Origin: Schumannella soli
Lineage (GTDB): Bacteria; Actinomycetota; Actinomycetes; Actinomycetales; Microbacteriaceae
DNA length: 64,000 bases
Reading direction: 5' to 3'
NCBI RefSeq assembly: GCF_006517435.1
Contig: NZ_VHQG01000004.1
Span: 430,262-494,261 of the forward strand
The notes beneath the pieces were generated by a model. The model was not told the DNA's origin and made no database searches. It saw nothing but the letters and a program-made list of their open reading frames with translations. A program made the translations under genes and the position numbers. This document shows positions 25,108 to 32,338 of this stretch, one piece after another (position 1 is the first letter of the stretch; the number at the start of each line of letters is the position of its first letter).

Positions 25108-26055
25108 ATGGAGATCAGTCTCATCGGTATCCTCGCCGCCGCCGGCGGCGGGTTCTTCGGCGCCGCGATCGGCGCCCTTCAAGCCTTCATCTTCACCGGG
25201 TTCATGGTGCTGGCCGGGGTCGTCGCTCTGATCGCCGACCCGAAGTCGAGCGTGCTGGGCGACATCGCCTTCGGCCCGGCCTTCGGACCGCACATCGCCT
25301 TCGCCGGCGGCGTCGCGGCGGCCGCCTACGCGGCCCGCAAGGCGCGGATCGACATGGTCGGCAAGGACATCGTCACGCCGCTCGCGAAGTGGGCCAGCCC
25401 CGACGTGCTCGCGATCGGCGCGATCTTCGGCGTCGGCGGCTACTTCGTGCAGAAGCTGATCGCGATCATCCCGTGGTTCGGCTCGCACACCGACTCGGTC
25501 GCCGTGACCGTCGTCATCTCGGCCCTCGTCGTGCGTCTCGTCTTCGGCAAGAAGGGCCTGTTCGCGAAGAACGGCAGCGGATCCTCCGGCTGGGCCGCCT
25601 ACTCGCCCACCGACGAGGGCCGCTGGATCGAGGGCCAAGAGCGCTTCGTGCCGAACACGGTGCTCGGCATCTTCGTCGGCCTGCTGGCCGCCTTCGTCTC
25701 GCTGTCGCTGCTGCAGGCCCTGCCTCAGCTCGCCGGCAACGCGCAGGTCTTCATCTTCGGCATCTCCGCGGTCTCGCTGACCTTCCTGGCGATGGGCCTG
25801 CCCGTCCCGGTCACGCACCACATCACGCTGCCCGCCGGTCTCGCCGCCGTCACCTTCCTGCCGATCGTCGGCGACCCGGCGATCGCCATGATCATCGGCA
25901 TGGTCGCCGGCGTTCTGGGAGCCTGGGCAGCGGAGTTCTTCTCCCGCCTGTGGCTGGCCCACGGCGACACGCACATCGATCCGCCGGCTGCGGCGATCTG
26001 GCCGGTCAGCACCCTCGTGCTGGCGCTCGGCTCGGTCTTCGCCGCCACGAGCTGA
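25108..26055 (+). CDS. Polytopic integral membrane protein of unknown family, candidate transporter
   Basis: A 315-aa protein I do not recognise. It has about nine hydrophobic segments, beginning ISLIGILAAAGGGFFGAAIG. A short soluble loop at about residues 150-190 (FGKKGLFAKNGSGSSGWAAY and on) separates two membrane halves. GLPVPVTHHITLPAGLAAV, with a His pair within the second half, and HGDTHIDPPAA near the C-terminus are the polar candidates for a substrate or ion site. It has no ATP-binding or PTS features. A Shine-Dalgarno (caggag) precedes the ATG. It is first in an operon with a HAD phosphatase and the RLP, in a catabolic region that otherwise lacks a transporter. Confidence 0.8.
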   Translation: MEISLIGILAAAGGGFFGAAIGALQAFIFTGFMVLAGVVALIADPKSSVLGDIAFGPAFGPHIAFAGGVAAAAYAARKARIDMVGKDIVTPLAKWASPDVLAIGAIFGVGGYFVQKLIAIIPWFGSHTDSVAVTVVISALVVRLVFGKKGLFAKNGSGSSGWAAYSPTDEGRWIEGQERFVPNTVLGIFVGLLAAFVSLSLLQALPQLAGNAQVFIFGISAVSLTFLAMGLPVPVTHHITLPAGLAAVTFLPIVGDPAIAMIIGMVAGVLGAWAAEFFSRLWLAHGDTHIDPPAAAIWPVSTLVLALGSVFAATS

Positions 26056-26120
26056 GCAGCACCGCACGAACCACAGCACCACCGCACCACCCGCACCACC
26101 CGCAAGGAGCAACGCACACG

Positions 26121-26141
26121 ATGGGGATGCCCGCATGCTGA
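26121..26141 (+). CDS. Possible 6-codon leader/upstream ORF (MGMPAC)
   Basis: ATG at 26121 has a near-ideal Shine-Dalgarno (aaggag at 26103-26108). It encodes MGMPAC and stops at 26139-26141, just past the ATG of the HAD gene at 26135. The HAD start itself has no Shine-Dalgarno at normal distance, so translation may reach it by reinitiation or coupling. A sequence error producing an apparent frame break is an alternative. Confidence 0.35.
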   Translation: MGMPAC

Positions 26142-26965
26142 ACGCCGAAGGACTCGACCGCGTCCGTCTCGTCGCCCTCGACGTCGACGGCACGATCGCC
26201 GGAGGCGATCACTCGGTCAGCGACCGGACCGCCGCCGCGATCCGCTCGCTGGTCGACCTGGGCATCCCCGTCGTGCTGCTCACCGGCCGCTCGAAGCCGA
26301 ACACCCTCGCCGTCGCCCGCGAGGTCGGTCTCGAGGCGACCGTGGCCGCCAACAACGGCTCGGTCATGTTCGACACGGTCACCGGCGAGAACGTGCGGGT
26401 CGCGCTCATGGACCCCGAGCAGGTCGGCCGGGTCGCCGACCTCGCCGCCGAGCTCGACCTCGAGCTCACCTGGTGGACGACCGACGAGATCTTCGTCGAC
26501 GCCGACGGACCCGTGAAGAAGCAGCTGCACGAGCTCGGCGAAGACGACATCCTCATCGGCGACCCGGCGAGCTTCGACCGCGAGGGCATCGCGAAGATCA
26601 TGCTCTTCGGCCCGGCCGACCGGCTGGATGCGGCGAGCGCCCGCATCGACGCGGTCGCGCCGGGCGGAACCCGGTCGATGGACGTCTTCTACGAGTTCGT
26701 CGACCCGGCCGCCAACAAGTGGGCCGCCCTGCAGGTGCTGCTCGAGCGCTTCGATGTCGACCCGCAGGACGTGCTCGGGCTCGGCGACGGCGGCAACGAC
26801 GTCGTGTGGCTGAGCCGCATCGGGCATCCGGTCGCGATGGGCAACGCCCGACCCGAGGTCGTCGACGTGGCGCGCTGGCGCACCGGACACCACGCCGAGG
26901 ACGGCGCCGCCGAAGCGCTCGAGCTCACGGCCCAGCGCATCGCCGAAGCCCGCGCGCGACACTGA
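26135..26965 (+). CDS. HAD-IIB (Cof-like) phosphatase
   Basis: A 276-aa HAD hydrolase with a C2 cap. Motif I is LVALDVDGTIAGGD (D16, D18), motif II LLTGRSKPN, and motif IV VLGLGDGGNDVVWLSRIG, typical of Cof/YbiV sugar-phosphate phosphatases. AANNGS after motif II is also family-typical. It lies 79 bp after the membrane protein and 66 bp before the RLP, in one rightward operon. The start is odd: the only good ribosome binding site fits an ATG in another frame at 26121. Substrate is likely a sugar phosphate of the pathway. Confidence 0.86.
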   Translation: MLNAEGLDRVRLVALDVDGTIAGGDHSVSDRTAAAIRSLVDLGIPVVLLTGRSKPNTLAVAREVGLEATVAANNGSVMFDTVTGENVRVALMDPEQVGRVADLAAELDLELTWWTTDEIFVDADGPVKKQLHELGEDDILIGDPASFDREGIAKIMLFGPADRLDAASARIDAVAPGGTRSMDVFYEFVDPAANKWAALQVLLERFDVDPQDVLGLGDGGNDVVWLSRIGHPVAMGNARPEVVDVARWRTGHHAEDGAAEALELTAQRIAEARARH

Positions 26966-27031
26966 CCCGGTCGGCCCCGCGCCGCATCCGCCTCGCGCTT
27001 CCGCAGTAGAGAGAACAGGAACACCACCGCC

Positions 27032-28312
27032 ATGCCGAACGACCTGCACGCCCTGCCCGAGGCGATCGACCGCGACGACTACCTCATCGCCAGCTACGCG
27101 CTGCGCATGCCGGCCGGCGCCGACGTGCTGAAGAAGGTCGAGGGCTTCGCGGTCGGGCAGACGATCGGCACCTGGCTGCCGGTGCCCGGCGTGACCGCCG
27201 AGATGCGGGCGCGGCACGAGGGCCGCGTGGTCGGCATCCTCAGCGCCCCCGCACCCGACATGGTCGGCGGCGCCGACAGCCACGACGGCTACACCCACTG
27301 GATCGTGCGCATCGCGCTGCCGCTCATCAACTTCGGGCCCTCGATCCCGATGATGCTCACCACCCTGCTCGGCAACGACTCCTCCACCTCGGTCGAGGCG
27401 AAGCTCGTCGACCTCGAGCTGCCCGAGTCGTTCGTGCGCCGCTTCGCGGGGCCGAAGTTCGGCATCGCGGGCCTGCGCGAGCTGACCGGCGTGCACGACC
27501 GCCCCCTGCTGCTCAACATGATCAAGCCGTGCGCGGGTCTGCCGCCCGAGGCCGGCGCCGAGATCTTCCACCAGACCGCGCTGGGCGGCATCGACCTGAT
27601 CAAAGACGACGAGCTGATCGCGAACCCCGAGTACTCCCCCGTCGTCGAGCGTGTGCGGCTCTTCACCGAGCGCGCCCGTCAGGCCGCCGAGGTCACCGGC
27701 GTCGAGACCCTCTACATCCCCAACGTCACCGACCGGCCCGATCGGATGCTCGACACGGCCCGCCGGGCCGTCGATGCGGGCGCGCGGGCGGTCATGGTGA
27801 CCTACGCGACCGCGGGATACGGCTCGCTCGAAGCCCTGGCCGAGTCGGTCGACGTGCCCGTGCTCGCCCACTTCGCCGGCGCCGCACCGTACTTCGAGGG
27901 CGAGACCTCGGGCATGAGCGCGCCGATCGCGACCGGACTGCTGCCGCGCCTCGCGGGCGCCGACCTCGCGCTCGTGCTGAGCCCGTACAGCGGCTACCCG
28001 ATCCGGCAGCTGCAGTACCTGCGCATCACGCAGCAGCTGCAGCTCGCGCGCCCCGGCCTCAACCCCACGATGCCGATCATCGGCGGCGGCGTGCATCCGG
28101 GCACCGTCGAGCGCTACCTGCGCGAGCTGGGGAACGACATCATCCTCGGCGCCGGCGGAGCGATGCAGGGCCATGCGGGCGGACCCGCCGCGGGCGTGCG
28201 CGCGATGCGCCAGGCGATCGACGCGGCCGTCGCGGGCGTGCCGATCGCGACCGCCGCCGCCGAGCACGAGGAGCTGGGCGCGGCGATCGCCGCCTGGGGC
28301 GTGCTCGACTGA
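27032..28312 (+). CDS. RuBisCO-like protein (type IV RuBisCO / RLP)
   Basis: A 426-aa protein of the RuBisCO large-subunit family, not a Calvin-cycle enzyme. The catalytic lysine segment is LLNMIKPCAGLPPE (K165). The carbamylated-lysine/metal motif GGIDLIKDDE keeps K191, D193 and E194. The phosphate-binding segments GGGVHPGTVERY and LGAGGAMQGHAGGPAAG are near the C-terminus. Length fits RLPs. Known RLPs act on a dithiol or enol intermediate of methionine salvage, or on 3-oxo-isoapionate 4-phosphate, D-xylulose or tetronate-type phosphates in carbohydrate acid pathways. Neighbours (kinases, HAD phosphatases, aldolase, TIM-like isomerase) favour the carbohydrate group. Its exact reaction is not known. 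Confidence 0.88.
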   Translation: MPNDLHALPEAIDRDDYLIASYALRMPAGADVLKKVEGFAVGQTIGTWLPVPGVTAEMRARHEGRVVGILSAPAPDMVGGADSHDGYTHWIVRIALPLINFGPSIPMMLTTLLGNDSSTSVEAKLVDLELPESFVRRFAGPKFGIAGLRELTGVHDRPLLLNMIKPCAGLPPEAGAEIFHQTALGGIDLIKDDELIANPEYSPVVERVRLFTERARQAAEVTGVETLYIPNVTDRPDRMLDTARRAVDAGARAVMVTYATAGYGSLEALAESVDVPVLAHFAGAAPYFEGETSGMSAPIATGLLPRLAGADLALVLSPYSGYPIRQLQYLRITQQLQLARPGLNPTMPIIGGGVHPGTVERYLRELGNDIILGAGGAMQGHAGGPAAGVRAMRQAIDAAVAGVPIATAAAEHEELGAAIAAWGVLD

Positions 28313-28377
28313 GCCGCCGCTGAGCGCGGTGGATGCGGGCGGGCGCCGCCCGCGCATCCGCCTCGCCCCTTCGAGCC

Positions 28378-28416
28378 CGGGCCGGGCGCGCGAGTCCAGA
28401 TCGTGCGCCCGGCCCG
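28378..28416. terminator. Bidirectional hairpin terminator after RLP
   Basis: Perfect 12-nt arms (28378-28389 and 28405-28416) surround a 15-nt loop. A second GC-rich hairpin at about 28331-28359 precedes it. Both lie between the convergent RLP and DUF952 genes. Confidence 0.7.
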
Positions 28417-28447
28417 TCCTCGCGCACCGATGCCCGTGACTGCGCGC

Positions 28448-28771
28448 TCAGGACGTGAGCGGCACCTCGGCGATCACCACGTCCGAGTCCATCGGGATGG
28501 CGCCGAGGATGCGCGGATCGCCATCGTGCCACTCGACCGCGACACCGGCGGACCGCAAGCCGCTCACGCTGAGATCGACGCGCAGCAGTGGCAGGGTGAG
28601 GTCGGCGTAGCGCGCCGCGACGACCTCGGCGACCCGCTCGGCCACGACGGCGCGGATGTAGCCGACCGCGTCGATCGGCACCCCGCGGGTCGAGACCTCG
28701 TACTCGCCGAATCCGCGGCTCATCTCCCAATCGTCGGCGATGGCCACGTGGCAGATCACATCGGGTTGCAT
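28448..28771 (-). CDS. DUF952-family small protein
   Basis: A 107-aa protein. ICHVAIADDWEMSRGFGEYEVSTRG followed by GYIRAV and the end DPRILGAIPMDSDVVIAEVPL match the pattern I know from DUF952 proteins, whose function is unknown. Here the usual GFIH segment is GYIR, so a conserved His is missing. The ATG at 28771 is chosen with gcgagg just upstream; a TTG at 28783 is an alternative. It is divergent from a TetR gene across a 26-bp palindrome, so it is probably controlled by that regulator. Confidence 0.75.
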   Translation of the reverse strand: MQPDVICHVAIADDWEMSRGFGEYEVSTRGVPIDAVGYIRAVVAERVAEVVAARYADLTLPLLRVDLSVSGLRSAGVAVEWHDGDPRILGAIPMDSDVVIAEVPLTS

Positions 28772-28783
28772 GACACCTCGCAA

Positions 28784-28809
28784 TTATTGATACGGCCTAG
28801 TATCAATAA
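28784..28809. promoter_or_regulatory. 26-bp perfect palindrome, TetR operator
   Basis: The arms ttattgatac (28784-28793) and gtatcaataa (28800-28809) are exact inverted repeats with a 6-nt spacer. They sit between DUF952 and TetR and directly upstream of the TetR -10 hexamer, so repressor binding would block transcription both ways. Confidence 0.75.
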
Positions 28810-28812
28810 CGC

Positions 28813-28818
28813 TAGCAT
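28813..28818 (+). promoter_or_regulatory. -10 hexamer of a leaderless TetR transcript
   Basis: tagcat ends 6 nt before the ATG at 28825 and no Shine-Dalgarno is present, which implies transcription starts at or next to the start codon. Confidence 0.5.
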
Positions 28819-28824
28819 CGCAGC

Positions 28825-29442
28825 ATGACCCAGCGTTCGATCGGCAAACGCGGCCGCCCGACCCCCGCCGAGCGCCGGGCGCGCGACGCCCGCATCCTCG
28901 ACGCCGCATGGGAGCTCCTCCTCGAGCGCGGCTTCGCGGAGGTCAGCCTGGATGCGGTGGCCGCGCGGGCGGGAGTCACCAAGCGCACGCTCTACACCGC
29001 ATTCGGCGACAAGCTCGCCCTGCTGCACGCAGTCGTGCGCCGGCAGCACAGCTACGCCGGAGCGGGCGACGAGACGGGTCAGGCGGACGCGCTGCCGCCG
29101 GCCGACGCCGCCGCTCCGGATCCGGTGGAGACCGCTGTCGCCATCGGCGGCGCGCTGCTCTCGGACGAGGCCGTCGCCCTCCATCGGCTCATGATCTCCG
29201 AGGCCGGCCGCTCCCCCGAGCTCGCCGCCGAGTTCCACGAGGCCGGCCCGCTCGCCGCGCAACAGCACCTCGTCACGGCGGGGCTGACCCCGGACCAGGC
29301 CGAGACGGCCTTCACGCTGCTGCTCGGCGAACTGCACCGGCGTCGACTGCTCGGCCTCGACGCGGCGCCCTCGCCATCCTCGATCCGCACCCGAGCCGCC
29401 CATGCGGTCGCCACGGCCCTCGCCGCGCACCCGCACCCCTGA
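28825..29442 (+). CDS. TetR/AcrR-family transcriptional regulator
   Basis: A 205-aa repressor. The N-terminal HTH at about residues 20-65 includes SLDAVAARAGVTKRTLYTAF, a textbook TetR recognition helix. A C-terminal helical domain of the TetR_C type follows. It is probably autoregulated through the 26-bp palindrome and also controls the divergent DUF952 gene. The pair interrupts the catabolic gene region and need not belong to it. Confidence 0.87.
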   Translation: MTQRSIGKRGRPTPAERRARDARILDAAWELLLERGFAEVSLDAVAARAGVTKRTLYTAFGDKLALLHAVVRRQHSYAGAGDETGQADALPPADAAAPDPVETAVAIGGALLSDEAVALHRLMISEAGRSPELAAEFHEAGPLAAQQHLVTAGLTPDQAETAFTLLLGELHRRRLLGLDAAPSPSSIRTRAAHAVATALAAHPHP

Positions 29443-29518
29443 CGCGACCGCATCCCCGACGTGTCCGCACCGCCTGACGCGACCCCGCTCCTCGCGCACC
29501 CCGTCGGCGCACCCAGGA

Positions 29519-29544
29519 TCGATCGGTAGCAACGCGCCGATCGA
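29519..29544. terminator. Hairpin between convergent TetR and TIM-like genes
   Basis: tcgatcgg (29519-29526) and ccgatcga (29537-29544) form a perfect 8-bp stem with a 10-nt loop in the 153-bp gap. Nothing else is seen in the gap. Confidence 0.45.
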
Positions 29545-29595
29545 CCGGCACGAGAGTCGCGAGCGGGACGGGATGCGCCGCGGGCAGGAGTGCGG

Positions 29596-30411
29596 TCAGG
29601 CGCGGTGCTCGCGCACCTCGGCGATCGTCGCGAGGAAGCCGTGCGGGTCGACGCCCGCGCGCCCGAGGAACACCCCAGCGGGGATGCCGTCGAGACGCCC
29701 CGACGCGCGCCCCTCCGCGGCGATCGCGGCGAAGGTGCCCGGCCCGGCGCTGCCGCCGTAGAGCACGCGCGACTCGCCGCTGCGCTGCGCGAGCAGGGCG
29801 CGGATGCCGGCGACGACGCCGACGATGTGGTCGGCCGGGGCCGGCTCGGCGGCGCCGATCACCCAGGTCGGCTCGTAGGCGACGACGACCGGGGCGTCGT
29901 CCGAGACGTCGCCGAAGGCGGCATCCAGCTGGGGTCCGATCACGCCGGCCGGGTCGTGGCCGCGCTCGGGCTCGCCGACGACGAGGATCGGCGCGATGCC
30001 GTGCTCCGCTGCGGCGCGCGACTTGGCGCCGAAGTCGTCGGGCGTCTCGCCGAAGTACTTCACCCGCTCGGGGTGCCCGACCATCGCGAAGCGCGAGCCG
30101 AGGCCGCTGAGCAGCTCGGCGCTGACCTCGCCGGTGAAGGCGCCGACGGGATGCCGCGACACGTCCTGGCTGCCGATCAGCACGCCGAGCGGGCCGAGCG
30201 CGCGGATCGCGTCGGGGATGATCGGGAACGGGAGGCAGGCGAAGACGCCGTCGCCGCGCTCGGGGTGGGCGGCGAGTCCTTCGCCGACGATGCGGATCCA
30301 CTCGACCGCGGCGGGCGCCGTGAGGTAGCTCTTCGGGCTCGCTCCGACGAGGGTCGTCGGCAGGCTCGAATGCTGAGTCGCGGGCTGAGCAGCGGGCGTC
30401 GTTCCGGGCAT
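29596..30411 (-). CDS. Triosephosphate-isomerase-family protein, possibly tetrulose-phosphate isomerase (LerI/EryH-like)
   Basis: A 271-aa TIM-barrel isomerase. Catalytic residues of the TIM family are in place: K27 in GASPKSYL, H113 in MVGHPERVKYFGE, and E180 in VAYEPTWVIGAA. The phosphate loop LYGGSAGPGT is present. GASPKS replaces the usual GNWKMN, so it departs from housekeeping TpiA. TIM homologues of this sort (EryH, LerI) isomerise L-erythrulose 1-phosphate to D-erythrulose 4-phosphate in tetritol use. It is divergent from the GlpD gene across a TGTATATACA palindrome. A second triosephosphate isomerase acting in glycolysis remains possible. Confidence 0.82.
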   Translation of the reverse strand: MPGTTPAAQPATQHSSLPTTLVGASPKSYLTAPAAVEWIRIVGEGLAAHPERGDGVFACLPFPIIPDAIRALGPLGVLIGSQDVSRHPVGAFTGEVSAELLSGLGSRFAMVGHPERVKYFGETPDDFGAKSRAAAEHGIAPILVVGEPERGHDPAGVIGPQLDAAFGDVSDDAPVVVAYEPTWVIGAAEPAPADHIVGVVAGIRALLAQRSGESRVLYGGSAGPGTFAAIAAEGRASGRLDGIPAGVFLGRAGVDPHGFLATIAEVREHRA

Positions 30412-30477
30412 CGTCGGCCTCCTCGCCGGGTCGGATCGCTGGGGAGCCTAACAGTCGGACGGCCGCTTGTGTAATGC

Positions 30478-30487
30478 TGTATATACA
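30478..30487. promoter_or_regulatory. Candidate GntR operator, TIM-like/GlpD promoter
   Basis: The perfect 10-bp palindrome tgtatataca lies between the divergent isomerase and GlpD genes. TATATACA also occurs in the FGGY-kinase promoter site, which supports a common regulator. Confidence 0.5.
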
Positions 30488-30582
30488 TCTTGGGTGCACC
30501 GCCGTTCCCGACGGCGCCACCACCGCGACGCCGCACTCGGCGCCGCCGCACACACAGTCGACCTCGACGAGGAGAGAGACCG

Positions 30583-32325
30583 ATGAACGCCTTCGCCCGA
30601 GCCGGCGCCGAGCGCCTGACCGCCGAGACCTACGACCTGCTCGTCGTCGGCGGCGGCATCAACGGCGTCGCCATCGCCCGCGACGCCGCCCTGCGCGGCC
30701 TGCGCACCGCGCTGATCGAACGGGGCGACTTCGCGATCGGCACCAGCTCGTGGAACAGCCGCCTCATCCACGGCGGGCTGCGCTACCTCGAGCACGGCGA
30801 GATCCCGCTCGTCTACGAATCGCTGCACGACCGCGAGCGCCTGCTGCGCATCGCGCCGCACCTGGTGCAGCCGCTCGAGTTCGTCGTGCCGCTCTACCAG
30901 CACAATCACCTGCCCGGATGGATGTTCCGTGCCGGCGTGCTGCTGTTCGACGTGCTGTCGACGGGCAAGTCGGTTCCCGGCCACCGCGGCATGAACCTCA
31001 AGTCGGTCGCGGCCGAGCTGCCCGGCCTCAGCCGCGACGGACTCGGCGGCGCGGTGCACTACTACGACGGCCAGGTCGACTTCCCCGAGCGGCTCGTGCT
31101 CGAGACGGTGCTCTCAGCGGCGCGCGCCGGCGCCGACGTGGCCAACTACGTCGAGGCCGTGGCGATCACCCGCGGCGCCGACGGGCGCACCGTCACCGGT
31201 GTGACCGCCCGCGACATCCACGCCGACCAGACCTTCGACATCTCGGCGAAGGTCGTCGTCAACGCGGCGGGGCCCTGGGTGGATGACCTCGGCGAGGCCG
31301 TCGGGCTCGGTCGCCAGATCGGCGGCACGACCGGCACCCACATCGTGGTCGACGCCTTCCCCGGCGCGCCCGACGCGTGCATCTACTTCGAGGCGCGCGC
31401 CGACAACCGCGCGATCCTGGTGATCCCGTGGAACGGCCGCTACCTCATCGGCACGACCGACGACCGCTTCGAGGGCGACCCCGGCGAGGTGCGCGGCACG
31501 GTCGAGGAGGCCGCCTATCTGATCAGCGAGACGAACCTGCTGATCCCCGAGGCCGCGCTCACGGTCGACGACGTGCTGTTCAGCTACACCGGCGTGCGCC
31601 CGCTGCCCTACCGCCCCGGTGTGAAGCCGGGGGCGATCCCGCGCAGCCACCTGCTGGTCACGCATCCCGAGGCGCCGCAGCTGGTGTCGGTCGTCGGCGG
31701 CAAGCTGACCCCGCACCTCAGCCTGGGCCGGCAGACGGTCGACATCGTCGCGAAGCTGCTGAAGCGCACCCTCGGCACGTCGCCCGCTGCGGGCCAGCAG
31801 CTGCCCGGCGCCTTCGCGGGAGCCTGGGATGACGCGGCGAGCGCCGCGGCCGCCGTGCGCGCGAGCCTCCCCTGGCGCGGCGCCGTCGCCGCCCGCCTGG
31901 TCAAGGTCTACGGGGCGCGGGCCGCGGAGATCGCCGCGCTGGCCGCGTCCGATCCGGCCCTGGCCGAGACGATCGGCGAGGGCCGCAGCGAGATACCCGT
32001 CGCCGAGGTCGTCTTCGCGATCCGCGAAGAGGGCGCGACGACGCTGACCGACATCGTGCAGCGCCGCACCATGGTGGGCCTCGAGCCGGGGCTCGGCCTC
32101 GACGTCGAGCACGCCGTCGCGCGCGCCGCCGCCGAGGAGCTCGGCTGGGACGACGACCGCGTCGCCCGCGAGATCGCCGAGCACCACGTCTACGTCACGC
32201 GCCTGCAGGGCGGCGTCGCCCGCTACGCGAGCGCTCCCGCGGCGAACGACCCCGGGCCTGGCGCGACCGGCGGCTCGACCGACGGCGCGACGTCGAAGAA
32301 CGACCCGGCCTCGGCCGCGGCCTGA
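30583..32325 (+). CDS. glpD: FAD-dependent glycerol-3-phosphate dehydrogenase family protein (GlpD / EryB-like)
   Basis: A 580-aa membrane-associated flavoprotein. The FAD dinucleotide fold is [21 protein letters not shown] (first glycine at residue 23). [20 protein letters not shown] and [13 protein letters not shown] contain the substrate-phosphate arginines expected from GlpD. The C-terminal GlpD helical domain is present. It oxidises a glycerol-3-phosphate-like substrate to a keto phosphate and passes electrons to quinone. The ATG at 30583 follows gaggagag. It lies 13 bp before lpd. Erythritol-phosphate dehydrogenase EryB belongs to the same family, so the substrate may be a tetritol phosphate. 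Confidence 0.85.
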   Translation: MNAFARAGAERLTAETYDLLVVGGGINGVAIARDAALRGLRTALIERGDFAIGTSSWNSRLIHGGLRYLEHGEIPLVYESLHDRERLLRIAPHLVQPLEFVVPLYQHNHLPGWMFRAGVLLFDVLSTGKSVPGHRGMNLKSVAAELPGLSRDGLGGAVHYYDGQVDFPERLVLETVLSAARAGADVANYVEAVAITRGADGRTVTGVTARDIHADQTFDISAKVVVNAAGPWVDDLGEAVGLGRQIGGTTGTHIVVDAFPGAPDACIYFEARADNRAILVIPWNGRYLIGTTDDRFEGDPGEVRGTVEEAAYLISETNLLIPEAALTVDDVLFSYTGVRPLPYRPGVKPGAIPRSHLLVTHPEAPQLVSVVGGKLTPHLSLGRQTVDIVAKLLKRTLGTSPAAGQQLPGAFAGAWDDAASAAAAVRASLPWRGAVAARLVKVYGARAAEIAALAASDPALAETIGEGRSEIPVAEVVFAIREEGATTLTDIVQRRTMVGLEPGLGLDVEHAVARAAAEELGWDDDRVAREIAEHHVYVTRLQGGVARYASAPAANDPGPGATGGSTDGATSKNDPASAAA

Positions 32326-32338
32326 TCGGAAGGACCCC

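Noticed and set aside
27032..28312. Genuine carbon-fixing RuBisCO large subunit
   Set aside because: No phosphoribulokinase, small subunit or other Calvin-cycle genes, and the sequence around the active site departs from forms I-III; RLP is the better call.
26006..28357. A 783-codon open frame on the minus strand
   Set aside because: Antisense to the HAD-IIB and RLP genes, which have clear motifs; no ribosome binding site and no domain.
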